Source: Coriobacteriaceae bacterium
Lineage (GTDB): Bacteria; Actinomycetota; Coriobacteriia; Coriobacteriales; Coriobacteriaceae
Assembly: GCA_902364975.1 (NCBI GenBank)
Contig: CABJFQ010000006.1
Location: forward strand, 9,980-73,979
Length of the DNA stretch: 64,000 nucleotides
Reading direction: 5' to 3'
Position numbers and translations under genes: made by a program. Every line of letters begins with the position of its first letter. The stretch's first letter is position 1. Below, one piece after another: positions 14,273 to 22,978 of this stretch. Under the pieces are notes generated by a model. That model ran no database searches and was not told where the DNA came from. It saw only the letters and a list, made by a program, of their open reading frames with translations.

Positions 14273-16996
14273 ATGGCAGCAACGGATATCGAGCGCGGAC
14301 TCTCGACCACCGAGGTCGAGGAGCGCATCGCCGCCGGTAAGATCAATCGCAACATGGAGCTCAAGACCAAGTCGGTCAAAGAACTCATCATCGAGAACCT
14401 CTGCACGCTGTTCAATTTGATCAACGTGATCTTGGCGTTCCTGGTCATTTTGACCGGTTCGTTTAAGAATCTGACGTTCCTGTTCGTGGTGTTCCTCAAT
14501 ACCGCTATTGGCGTCATTCAGTCCATGCGTTCCAAGAAGATGGTCGATAAGCTCACGCTGCTGACCTCCAAGAAGGCCATCGCGGTGCGCGACGGCGCCG
14601 AGGTGGAGCTCGACCTGGACCAGATCGTTCTCGACGACATCATCCGCCTGGGGCGCGGCGACCAGATTCCCGCTGACGCCGTAGTGGTTTCGGGCGAGGC
14701 TCTCGTGAATGAGAGCCTGCTGACGGGCGAGAGCGACCTTATTAAGAAACAGCCCGGTTCCGAGCTCATGAGCGGCAGCTTTATCGACTCGGGCCTGCTG
14801 CGCGCCCGCGTGATCCATGTCGGCGCCGACAACTACGTGGCCAAAATTAATAACGAGGCCAAGTACGTCAAAAAGGTCAATTCCGAGATCATGAACGCGC
14901 TTAACGCCATCGTGCGGTTTGCGAGCATCATCATGATCCCGCTCGGTTTGGCGTTGTTTTCCTCGAGTGTGAGCGAGCTGTGGGATGCCGCGGGAACCCC
15001 GGGCGATAGCGCGCTTTCGTGGTGCTTCTCCGAGCTGCTGGCCGGCCGCGTGCCCTCGTCGGCGCTGCTGTCCACGGTGGGCGCCCTGCTGGGCATGATC
15101 CCGCAAGGCCTGGTGCTGCTGACCTCGTCGGTGCTCGCCATCGCCACGGTGCGCCTGGCCCGCCGCAAGGTGCTGGCGCAGCAGCTCTACTGCATCGAGA
15201 CGCTCGCGCGCGTCGACGTGCTGTGTCTGGACAAGACGGGCACCATCACGTCGGGCCGCATGGAGGTCGAGGGCACGTATCCGCTACCGGTTGAGGGTGT
15301 TGCCCTGGGCGTGGGGGAGAACGAGGCATCTGTTCCCGTCGATACCACGGTGCTCGATTTTGCGCTGGCTAACGTGGCACGTGCGACTTCGGCCGATGCC
15401 AACGAGACCTGCCAGGCGCTGCTCAACTATTACGCCGATCGACAGGTCGAGGTGTCTGAGCCGCTGTCGGTCATTCCGTTCTCGTCCTCCAAAAAGTGGA
15501 GCGGCGCGTCGTTTGCGCAGGGCTCCTATGTGATGGGTGCGGCGCAGTTTGTGCTCTCTGATCGTGCGTTTGCCCAGGTCGAGAACCGTGTCGCCGAGCT
15601 TGCCGATACCTGCCGCGTGCTCGTGGTGGCGCGCGTTGACGGCTTTACGCCCGATGGCGATATGGCGGGCGAGGCCGAGCCCGTGGGCTTTGTGACCATC
15701 CGCGACGAGATTCGTACCTCGGCGGCCGAGACCATCGGCTACTTTAACGAGCAGGGCGTGACCCTCAACGTGATCAGTGGCGACGACCCGCGTACGGTGT
15801 CGTCAATCGCTCGCGTGGTGGGCGTGCCGGGGGCGGACGCTTATGTGGACGCCACGACGCTCGATACGCCGGCCAAGCTCGATGCCGCAGTGGACCGCTA
15901 CCATGTCTTTGGTCGTGTGACCCCGCAGCAGAAGCGCGAGCTCGTGCAGGCGCTCAAACGCCGCGAGCACACCGTGGCCATGACGGGCGACGGCGTCAAC
16001 GACGTGCTGGCGCTCAAGGAGGCCGACTGCTCCGTCGCCATGGCGGCCGGCTCCGATGCCGCGCGTAACGTGGCCGAAATTGTGCTGGTCGACAACGACT
16101 TTGCCTCGATGCCTGCTGTGGTTGCCGAGGGCCGTCGCTCCATCAACAACCTGCAGCGTTCGGCCTCGCTGTTCCTGACCAAGACGCTGTTCTCGATGGG
16201 CCTGGCGGCGCTGTGCATCGCGTTGCCGCCGTACCCTTTCGAGCCGATTCAGATGACGCTCATTAACTTCTTCTGTATCGGCGCGCCGGGCTTTGTGTTG
16301 GGCCTGGAGCCCAACAATGCTCGCGTGAAGGGGTCGTTCCTGACGAACGTGCTCAAGCGGGCACTGCCGGCGTCGATTGCGGTCATTTTGGCCGCGGCGC
16401 TCGATATCTTTGTGGCGCGCGTGTTTGGCTTTAACCAGCTCACGCTGTCTACGATGTGCCTGCTTACGTCGTGCGCGGCGAGCGTCAGCCTGATCTGGCG
16501 CATCTCGCAGCCCCTCACGCCCTTACGTGTGGTGCTCTTTGTGTTTGTAGTCGCCGGCATCCTGACGGGCGTTATCGGATTCCCGGAGCTGCTGTCTATT
16601 GCCAACCTGTCGATGGGCCAGATGGTTATCTTGGCTGTCATCGTAGTCTTTACCTGCTCGGTGTTCTTTAAGCTCGCCACGATGATGGATTCGCTCAAGC
16701 CGCGTCGTCGTCATGCCGCAACTGGTTTTGGCCGTGGTGTGCGCGTCCGCCTGGGTCGCGGTGGCGGCAAGGTGAGCTCGACGGGTTCGACGGCGGAGCG
16801 TTTTGCCAAGCGCGTTGCCGCCGATATGGCGCAGCGCCGTGAGGAGCGCACTGTCCGCGAGGCCGAGGCCCGTGCACTCGAGGGCGTGGCCCAGGCCCAG
16901 CCCAAGAAAAAGAAGGGTAGCGGAGCCAAGCGCTCTCGCGTAACCAAGTCCGCCCAAGGCATCAAAGTCTCGATGCCGAGCAAAAAGAAGAAGTAA
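14273..16996 (+). CDS. P-type cation-transporting ATPase (CtpE-like) with a long basic C-terminal tail
   Basis: The 907-residue pump has the A-domain LLTGES, the phosphorylation site DKTGT, and the hinge MTGDGVNDVLALKEAD. Transmembrane helices lie around the N-terminal third and in the last 250 residues before the tail. The fourth-helix motif reads IPQGLVL where Ca2+ pumps have PEGL; overall it resembles mycobacterial CtpE, linked to Ca2+, but the ion cannot be assigned from sequence. The final ~90 residues are rich in Lys/Arg with KKKK ends and are not part of the usual fold. Possible starts are GTG 14258, ATG 14261 and ATG 14273; I prefer the last, which has GGGA upstream. Confidence 0.85.
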   Translation: MAATDIERGLSTTEVEERIAAGKINRNMELKTKSVKELIIENLCTLFNLINVILAFLVILTGSFKNLTFLFVVFLNTAIGVIQSMRSKKMVDKLTLLTSKKAIAVRDGAEVELDLDQIVLDDIIRLGRGDQIPADAVVVSGEALVNESLLTGESDLIKKQPGSELMSGSFIDSGLLRARVIHVGADNYVAKINNEAKYVKKVNSEIMNALNAIVRFASIIMIPLGLALFSSSVSELWDAAGTPGDSALSWCFSELLAGRVPSSALLSTVGALLGMIPQGLVLLTSSVLAIATVRLARRKVLAQQLYCIETLARVDVLCLDKTGTITSGRMEVEGTYPLPVEGVALGVGENEASVPVDTTVLDFALANVARATSADANETCQALLNYYADRQVEVSEPLSVIPFSSSKKWSGASFAQGSYVMGAAQFVLSDRAFAQVENRVAELADTCRVLVVARVDGFTPDGDMAGEAEPVGFVTIRDEIRTSAAETIGYFNEQGVTLNVISGDDPRTVSSIARVVGVPGADAYVDATTLDTPAKLDAAVDRYHVFGRVTPQQKRELVQALKRREHTVAMTGDGVNDVLALKEADCSVAMAAGSDAARNVAEIVLVDNDFASMPAVVAEGRRSINNLQRSASLFLTKTLFSMGLAALCIALPPYPFEPIQMTLINFFCIGAPGFVLGLEPNNARVKGSFLTNVLKRALPASIAVILAAALDIFVARVFGFNQLTLSTMCLLTSCAASVSLIWRISQPLTPLRVVLFVFVVAGILTGVIGFPELLSIANLSMGQMVILAVIVVFTCSVFFKLATMMDSLKPRRRHAATGFGRGVRVRLGRGGGKVSSTGSTAERFAKRVAADMAQRREERTVREAEARALEGVAQAQPKKKKGSGAKRSRVTKSAQGIKVSMPSKKKK

Positions 16997-17099
16997 CTAC
17001 GCGCCCTGGCGATGTTGAATTGGTGCCTTGCTCCTGTGGGGCCGTGGCGATGTTATGCTCTAACCTCGATTGTTTGAATTGCTTCGAAAAGAGGATGCC

Positions 17100-18242
17100 G
17101 TGATCTGCCCGCATTGCCTTAAGACTATCGAGGACGGCGCCTCGTTCTGCCCCTACTGCAACGCCTATGTGGGTCCGGGCGATGGTCCCGAGCACACCGA
17201 GTTCGTGTTCTGTGAGGGCTGCGGTGCCCGTCTTTCTCCGCATGATCGTACGTGCCCCAAATGCGGACGCCCCGCTCCGGGTATCCTCTCCGAGGACGCG
17301 GCAGCATCCGACCTGGCAGCGGGCCGCACGGCGGGCTTTCCGCGCCTAACGCAAGAGCAGATCGATACCGAGGTGCCGCATGCGCCGGCCTCTGCCGCTG
17401 CGGTGCTTTCAGACGCCGCCGACCCCAATGAGACCTGCGTGCTGCCGGCTTTCGATAAGGATTTCGGTATCCCCAAGGTCGATATTCCCACGCCCGTTTC
17501 CCTGCATGACGATGCTCAAAAACCCAAGCGCAAGGTGCACCCCGACGAGGATGCCTATCACAAGCACAAGCGTCATATTCCCAAGCCGCTTATCGTCATC
17601 GCGGTCCTTGCCGTCGTTTGCGGCGGTGCCTATTGGTTCGTGACGACCGATCCCATGGGTGTCATGCCTGGCTTCTACGACCAGTTTGGCCAGGCCGCGC
17701 AGACGACCTTCCCCACGCGCCAAAAGGGCGAGGCCACTGAGGACGATGCCAAGCAGGACGATTCCGCCGAGGTGGTCCAGGAAGAAACCGTGCTCACCGA
17801 TGATCAACTCTATACCAGGCTCGACGGTCTGTATCAGACCATCGTGTCCTACGCTGACGAGGACCAGATCGGCGAGGTCATCGATTCCTTTAACAACGGC
17901 TATCTCCGAACGCCGCTGTCCACCCGTCAGGAGCTGTCGCAGAGTGCCTACGCCCTGCGCGACCAGATTAAAAAGACGCAAGATGAGCTCAACAACCTGA
18001 AAGTACAGGACGATACGGTCTATGCGGATGACATCGCCCACTTAAAGCAGCTTGCCGAGTGGATGTATGAGCGCGTCGACGTGATCTGCCAGAGCTGGGA
18101 CATCTCGCTGGCCATTCCCGATGGCGAGCCGATGAGTTCCCACCAAAGCGAGATCCTGGCGCCCATCGCGCAGGGCGGCAACAGCGCGCTGAACCAGTAC
18201 GATGCCAATGTGGGTTCCTGGAAGCCGCAGCAGCGTTCCTAA
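17100..18242 (+). CDS. Zinc-ribbon single-pass membrane protein
   Basis: This 380-residue protein begins with two zinc ribbons: CPHC/CPYC at about residues 3-21, then CEGC/CPKC at about 40-58. A low-complexity acidic linker follows, then a basic patch (KHKRH) and one membrane helix (about 160-180, IPKPLIVIAVLAVV). The remaining 200 residues are extracytoplasmic and largely helical. I start at GTG 17100, which places the first CxxC at the N terminus and has AGAGG upstream; a TTG ten codons earlier is possible. The role is unknown. It stands upstream of a cyclophilin and a TPR membrane protein and of the cell-shape genes. Confidence 0.75.
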   Translation: MICPHCLKTIEDGASFCPYCNAYVGPGDGPEHTEFVFCEGCGARLSPHDRTCPKCGRPAPGILSEDAAASDLAAGRTAGFPRLTQEQIDTEVPHAPASAAAVLSDAADPNETCVLPAFDKDFGIPKVDIPTPVSLHDDAQKPKRKVHPDEDAYHKHKRHIPKPLIVIAVLAVVCGGAYWFVTTDPMGVMPGFYDQFGQAAQTTFPTRQKGEATEDDAKQDDSAEVVQEETVLTDDQLYTRLDGLYQTIVSYADEDQIGEVIDSFNNGYLRTPLSTRQELSQSAYALRDQIKKTQDELNNLKVQDDTVYADDIAHLKQLAEWMYERVDVICQSWDISLAIPDGEPMSSHQSEILAPIAQGGNSALNQYDANVGSWKPQQRS

Positions 18243-18280
18243 AATTAGTTCGCCATAGTCGGCATAACCTACGTGCGCAA

Positions 18281-18310
18281 TTGATGTAAGCCCGTGCTTA
18301 TTGCTACAAT
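18281..18310 (+). promoter_or_regulatory. Promoter of the cyclophilin gene
   Basis: TTGATG (18281-18286) and TACAAT (18305-18310) are separated by 18 bp, 40 bp upstream of the ATG. Confidence 0.6.
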
Positions 18311-18349
18311 TCGTACAAATATGCTTTAAACGCACGAGGAAGGAACCAC

Positions 18350-18892
18350 ATGTTTGGTTTTAAGAAAGAGCTCTACACGCCCGAGTATCAGCTTGTCGGC
18401 GACGAGTGCGCCGTAATCGAGACGTCGAAGGGCACCATCAAGGTCAAGTTTGACGGCGAGGGTGCCCCAATTCATGTCGCGAACTTCTGCGAGCTTTCCA
18501 CGATGGGCTTCTATGATGGCCTTAAGTTCCATCGCTATGTGCCCGGTTTTGTCATCCAGGGCGGCGACCCCAATACCCGCGATATGTCCGGCGCCGACGT
18601 TGCTGCCGGTCTTGAGGGCCCCGATGGCATGCCTGGTACCGGTGGCCCCGGCTACTGCATCAAGGGCGAGTTTGCCACCAATCCGCGCAACAGCCATGTC
18701 GATGGCGCCCTTGCCATGGCACGCTCCATGGACCCCGATTCCGCGGGTTCGCAGTTCTACTTCTGCTTGGGTGCCCAGCATAACCTCGATTCCGGTTACA
18801 CCGTCTTTGGCACCACGGTCGAGGGTCTCGATGTGATTTCGCAGCTGCGTGCCGGCGACGAGATCGTCCATGTCGAGATCGTTCACGAGTAA
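18350..18892 (+). CDS. Cyclophilin-type peptidyl-prolyl cis-trans isomerase
   Basis: The 180-residue protein is a single cyclophilin domain without signal peptide, so it should act in the cytoplasm on prolyl bonds during protein folding. FHRYVPGFVIQGGDP carries the catalytic Arg region, followed by GSQFYFCLG and the HNLDSGYTVFG segment. An internal insertion with PGTGGPGYCIKGEF is typical of bacterial members. The ATG follows GAGGAAGG. It is 11 bp upstream of the TPR protein and likely cotranscribed with it. Confidence 0.95.
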   Translation: MFGFKKELYTPEYQLVGDECAVIETSKGTIKVKFDGEGAPIHVANFCELSTMGFYDGLKFHRYVPGFVIQGGDPNTRDMSGADVAAGLEGPDGMPGTGGPGYCIKGEFATNPRNSHVDGALAMARSMDPDSAGSQFYFCLGAQHNLDSGYTVFGTTVEGLDVISQLRAGDEIVHVEIVHE

Positions 18893-18903
18893 AGGGGACT
18901 TCC

Positions 18904-20208
18904 TTGAATAGCCAGCTGATCCAACAGGGCCGCGCCGCTTACCGCGCGGGTGATTTTTCCGCTGCAGCCCAGATGCTTGGGGCGGCAAAAACTCCCGATG
19001 AGATTATGGGCGAGGCCGATCACCTTCGTGGCAACGCCTTGATGCACCTGGGCATGTATGCCGAGGCCGCCGAGGCCTATGCCGCCGCTCTCAACGACGG
19101 CACCTACGGCAAGCGCGGCGCGCTGCTCACCAACCGCGGCAAGGCACTCGCCGCCGTGGGCGACTACACGACGGCCGCTCAGGCGTTCTCTGCTGCTACG
19201 CAGGACGCTTCTTATGCCACGCCGTTCAAGGCCTATCTGGGCTTGGGTAACGCGCTGTTCCAGTCGGGCGACTATGCCAACGCGGGTACTGCTTTCCGTC
19301 AGGCTGCCATCGACGGCGCTAATCCGGCTCCTGCCGCCGCACTCGGCGAGCTCGGTCGTTGCTTCATTAAGCTCGGCCGTCCGGCGGATGCCGTGGAGAC
19401 CTACCGCACGGCTATCGACTTTGCCGGCCCCCGCGACGACACGCGTGCGCTCAACGCCGGCATGGGTCAGGCGCTTTCTGCCGCCGGCCGTCCCTCCGAC
19501 GCACTCGACGCCTTTAACGCCGCTACTGCCGATGGCATCTACCAGCTCACCTCCGAGCAGGCCGATGAGCTTGCCCGCGTGCACGATTCGCTTGCCGCGC
19601 TGTCTGCCCAGACGGCTATGGCCACGGCTCCGGCGCCCGCGATGGACGCTCCTGCCGTCGATCCGCTCGATCCTACGGGCGCGACCGGTCAGTTTATGCC
19701 CGATCCCTCGGACACCGGCTTCTTTACGCTGTCCGAGTCCGAGATGGTCCAGCAGGACCGTCAGGATCGTAAGCAGGCCAAGGTCCGTCGTCGCCATCGC
19801 CACACGGGTCTCAAAGTCTTCATCGTGCTGCTTCTGCTCATTTTGATCGCCGCGGGCGGTCTGGGCTTTGCCTACACGCGCGGCTTTGGCTTCCCGTCCC
19901 AGGAGTCTGTCGTTACCGATCTGTTCCAGGCTGCCGGCGACGGTGACACCGCAAAGGCCGAGTCTTGCCTGGCATCGAGCCTGTCCGAGGACGCTAAGTC
20001 GATGATCATCTCCTCGATTCCGCAGGGTGCCACCGTGTCCGTCGAGGGCATGGATCAGTCCATGACCGAGACGACCGCCAAGGTGAAGGCATCGCTGTCC
20101 AAGGGCGGCGAGCAGGAGTACACCGTCAAATTCGTGCGCTCCGACAACCATATCGGCTGGGCCGTTTCCTCGCTCGATATGGATTTCTCGGCTGCTGACA
20201 ACCAGTAG
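18904..20208 (+). CDS. TPR-repeat membrane protein
   Basis: Residues 1 to about 230 of this 434-residue protein are TPR-like helical repeats (for example GNALMHLGMYAEAAEAYAAAL and GLGNALFQSGDYANAGTAF). An Ala/Pro-rich linker, a basic stretch (KVRRRHRHTG), one membrane helix (about 305-325, VFIVLLLLILIAAGG) and a 110-residue C-terminal domain outside follow. The orientation is N-in. The start is TTG at 18904 with AAAGGGGA overlapping the cyclophilin stop. TPRs suggest a protein-protein scaffold; the partner is unknown. Its layout mirrors that of the zinc-ribbon protein two genes upstream. Confidence 0.75.
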   Translation: MNSQLIQQGRAAYRAGDFSAAAQMLGAAKTPDEIMGEADHLRGNALMHLGMYAEAAEAYAAALNDGTYGKRGALLTNRGKALAAVGDYTTAAQAFSAATQDASYATPFKAYLGLGNALFQSGDYANAGTAFRQAAIDGANPAPAAALGELGRCFIKLGRPADAVETYRTAIDFAGPRDDTRALNAGMGQALSAAGRPSDALDAFNAATADGIYQLTSEQADELARVHDSLAALSAQTAMATAPAPAMDAPAVDPLDPTGATGQFMPDPSDTGFFTLSESEMVQQDRQDRKQAKVRRRHRHTGLKVFIVLLLLILIAAGGLGFAYTRGFGFPSQESVVTDLFQAAGDGDTAKAESCLASSLSEDAKSMIISSIPQGATVSVEGMDQSMTETTAKVKASLSKGGEQEYTVKFVRSDNHIGWAVSSLDMDFSAADNQ

Positions 20209-20230
20209 TGACCTTATGGGATTTAGCTTT

Positions 20231-20263
20231 GCCCGGCGCTTCACCGCAAGTGAGGTGCCGGGC
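20231..20263 (+). terminator. Hairpin between the TPR gene and mreB
   Basis: GCCCGGC (20231-20237) pairs with GCCGGGC (20257-20263) and the stem extends inward with mismatches. There is no U-run, so termination may be weak. Confidence 0.4.
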
Positions 20264-20323
20264 TTGCGCTAGTATGATGAGCTAGTAGTTTTCCAGCAAT
20301 CATCCAACACATCAGGAGTTGCG

Positions 20324-21367
20324 TTGTTTTCTTTGATGGATATGTTCTTCGGTAGCTATGCGGGCGATCTTGCCATCGACCTCGGCACCGCAAATACGCT
20401 TGTCTCCGTGCGCGGCAAGGGCATCGTCATTCGCGAGCCCTCTGTTGTCGCCATCGACAAGAACGACGAGCGCATCCTGGCGGTCGGTATCGAGGCAAAG
20501 CGCATGCTCGGCCGTACGCCCGGCAACATCGTGGCCGTTCGTCCCCTGAAGGACGGCGTCATCGCCGACTTCGATGTTACCGAGGCCATGCTTCGCTACT
20601 TTATCGACAAGGCGTCTGAGAAGCGCTATCCGTGGACCCCGCGTCCGCGTGTTGTCGTCTGCGTTCCTTCCGGTGTCACGTCGGTCGAGAAGCGTGCTGT
20701 CTTTGAGGCCACGATCCAGGCCGGTGCCCGCCAGGCCTATCTGATCGAGGAGCCCATGGCTGCCGCTATCGGCGCCGACCTGCCCGTCGAGGAGCCCACC
20801 GGCTCCATGGTCATCGACATCGGTGGCGGTACCACCGAGGTTGCCGTTATCGCTATGGGCGGCATCGTCGTCTCGCAGTCCATTCGTATTGCCGGCGACG
20901 AGTTCGATCAGGCCATCCTTACGCACGTTCGTGATGCCTACAACCTGGCCATCGGCGAGCGTACGGCAGAGGACATCAAGATCAAGGTCGGCTCCGCCGT
21001 GCCGCTCAAGGACGAGCTCGACGTCGAGGTCAACGGCCGCGACGTGATCACCGGTCTGCCCAAGACCGTGCGCATCGAGAGCGAGGAGATTCGTCGCGCG
21101 CTCAACAAGCCGCTCGACGAGATGGCCAAGGCCGTCAAGGACGCACTCGACGCTACGCCTCCCGATCTTGCCTCGGACCTTATGTACTACGGCATTTTGC
21201 TGACTGGTGGCGGCGCGCTGCTGCGCGGTCTCGACGTGCGCCTGCGCGATGAGACCGGCGTTTCGGTCAACGTCAGCCCCACGGCGCTCGATAACGTTGT
21301 TAACGGCTGTGCCCGCGTGCTCGAGGCCAATGCGTTTGATGGCGGCTTCGTCCAGACCAATGCTTAA
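20324..21367 (+). CDS. mreB: Rod shape-determining actin homologue MreB
   Basis: The 347-residue actin-fold ATPase polymerises under the membrane and guides elongasome wall synthesis. DLGTANTLV (phosphate 1 loop), VPSGVTSVE, IGGGTTEVAVI (phosphate 2 loop) and LLTGGGALL (adenosine loop) are present. I take the TTG at 20324 since AGGAG lies 5-6 nt upstream; the ATG four codons later is too far from it. It is the first gene of mreBCD-mrdA-rodA. Confidence 0.96.
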   Translation: MFSLMDMFFGSYAGDLAIDLGTANTLVSVRGKGIVIREPSVVAIDKNDERILAVGIEAKRMLGRTPGNIVAVRPLKDGVIADFDVTEAMLRYFIDKASEKRYPWTPRPRVVVCVPSGVTSVEKRAVFEATIQAGARQAYLIEEPMAAAIGADLPVEEPTGSMVIDIGGGTTEVAVIAMGGIVVSQSIRIAGDEFDQAILTHVRDAYNLAIGERTAEDIKIKVGSAVPLKDELDVEVNGRDVITGLPKTVRIESEEIRRALNKPLDEMAKAVKDALDATPPDLASDLMYYGILLTGGGALLRGLDVRLRDETGVSVNVSPTALDNVVNGCARVLEANAFDGGFVQTNA

Positions 21368-21388
21368 TTTCCAAAAGGTGGATTCCAT

Positions 21389-22387
21389 TTGGCACGATCT
21401 TCGGGTTTCTCCACAAATCTGAATACCAAGCGACAATCAACGGGTATGCGCCCGTTGATTGTTTTCAGCCTGATTTCGGTGTTGCTGCTCACGTTTTATA
21501 TTCGTGAGGGCGAGACGGGGCCGATTCATGCCGTTCGTTCGGGCGTGACGACGATTACCTCGCCGGTGCGTTTTCTGGGCTCGGCTGTGGCGGCTCCCTT
21601 CAATGCGATCGGTAACGTGTTCTCTAACCTTACGGCGTCACAGGACACGCTTGACGAGCTTAAGAAGCAAAACGAGGAACTGACCTCTAAGGTCGCCGAG
21701 CTCTCCGAGGCTCAAAAGACCGCCGAGCGACTGGAGGGTCTGGTCGGTCTGCAGTCGACCTACAACCTCAAGTCCACTGCAGCTCGTATCGTCGGCGCTT
21801 CGGGCGATGCCTGGACCTCGACCGTTACCATCGATAAGGGTTCTGCCGACGGGCTTACCATTAACATGCCCGTGACGAGTTCTGCCGGTGTCATAGGCCA
21901 GATCATCGAAGTCTCGGCCAAGACGTCCACCGTGCGCCTGATTGGCGACGAGAACTCGGGCGTGTCCGCCATGGTGCAGGATACGCGCGCCCAGGGCATG
22001 CTGCAGGGTCAGGCTGACGGCACGCTGCGTCTTGAGTATGTGAGCGTCGATTCCGACGTTAAGGTTGGCGACATCATCGTGACCTCGGGCATTGGCGGTG
22101 TGTTCCCCAAGGGCCTTCCGCTCGGCACCGTCTCGTCGGTTGAGAAATCGGCAAACGACGTGTACTACACCATTGTGGTGCGCGCTCAGACCACGGCCGA
22201 GAACAACGAGGAAGTGCTGGTCATCACCTCGCTGACCGACGAACAGTCGGCCTCGGATGAGGACGTGAACACCGCTAATAGCACGCCGCAGGGAACGTCG
22301 CGCGATGCTGCGACCAAGACGAAGGACGAGAGCTCGGATGACAGTTCCGACACGTCTGAGACGACCGATTCCGGCTCGAGCGAATAG
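21389..22387 (+). CDS. mreC: Rod shape-determining protein MreC
   Basis: The 332-residue protein has a short cytoplasmic N terminus, one membrane helix (about 21-38, RPLIVFSLISVLLLTFYI), a coiled coil near 80-115 (TLDELKKQNEELTSKVAELSE) and the paired beta-barrel MreC domain. It ends in an Asp/Ser/Thr-rich tail of about 55 residues. Outside the membrane MreC activates PBP2/RodA. The TTG start at 21389 has AAAGGTGG upstream. It lies between mreB and mreD with short gaps. Confidence 0.93.
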   Translation: MARSSGFSTNLNTKRQSTGMRPLIVFSLISVLLLTFYIREGETGPIHAVRSGVTTITSPVRFLGSAVAAPFNAIGNVFSNLTASQDTLDELKKQNEELTSKVAELSEAQKTAERLEGLVGLQSTYNLKSTAARIVGASGDAWTSTVTIDKGSADGLTINMPVTSSAGVIGQIIEVSAKTSTVRLIGDENSGVSAMVQDTRAQGMLQGQADGTLRLEYVSVDSDVKVGDIIVTSGIGGVFPKGLPLGTVSSVEKSANDVYYTIVVRAQTTAENNEEVLVITSLTDEQSASDEDVNTANSTPQGTSRDAATKTKDESSDDSSDTSETTDSGSSE

Positions 22388-22398
22388 GGGGCATGTCC

Positions 22399-22965
22399 AT
22401 GGATCTACACGAGCAGGGGATGAGCTCCCGCACGTTTGTAATCGCCGCCATCGTGTGCGTGCTGCTGCAGGCAGGCCTGGCACCGCAGATCTCCATTGCG
22501 GGCGGTCGCGTCAACTTCATGATTATCTTGGTGTGCCTAAGCGTGTTCTCGGGCGACCCGAACCGTGCCGTCGTGTGCGGTTTTTGCAGCGGCTTGTTCT
22601 ATGACCTTTCCGCTGCCGTGCCGGTGGGCGTTATGTCGCTCCTGCTGACCGTGGGTTCTTTTGCCCTGGTGCATAGCGCCGCCGGTCAGACGGGCGGTAG
22701 CCCGAGTGCGCGCGGCGTCACCGTGGGCGCCTTCGCGCTCGTCATTAATGTGATCTACAGCATCATCTTGCTGTTTATGGGTTTGGAGACGAGCTTTGTC
22801 GTTGCGATCTTCGGCCATGCGCTGCCGTCTTCGATCCTGACGGGTCTGGTTGCCATTCCGTTTTTGATGTCCGGCGTCGTGCCGCAGTCCGGTTATGGAT
22901 TCTCCGCACGTGGCGGACGCCAGACGGGCATGCGCTTTAAGCCCAAGACCCGTAAGCTCAAATAG
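22399..22965 (+). CDS. mreD: Rod shape-determining protein MreD
   Basis: This 188-residue protein has about five membrane segments, with a basic C-terminal tail rich in Arg/Lys facing the cytoplasm. MreD is the least conserved elongasome member; the call rests on size, hydrophobic pattern (LLQAGLAPQISIAGGRVNFM is typical) and position between mreC and mrdA. ATG 22399 is better spaced from GGGGG than the ATG six bases earlier. Confidence 0.88.
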   Translation: MDLHEQGMSSRTFVIAAIVCVLLQAGLAPQISIAGGRVNFMIILVCLSVFSGDPNRAVVCGFCSGLFYDLSAAVPVGVMSLLLTVGSFALVHSAAGQTGGSPSARGVTVGAFALVINVIYSIILLFMGLETSFVVAIFGHALPSSILTGLVAIPFLMSGVVPQSGYGFSARGGRQTGMRFKPKTRKLK

Positions 22966-22978
22966 GGGAGGCCCGTAG

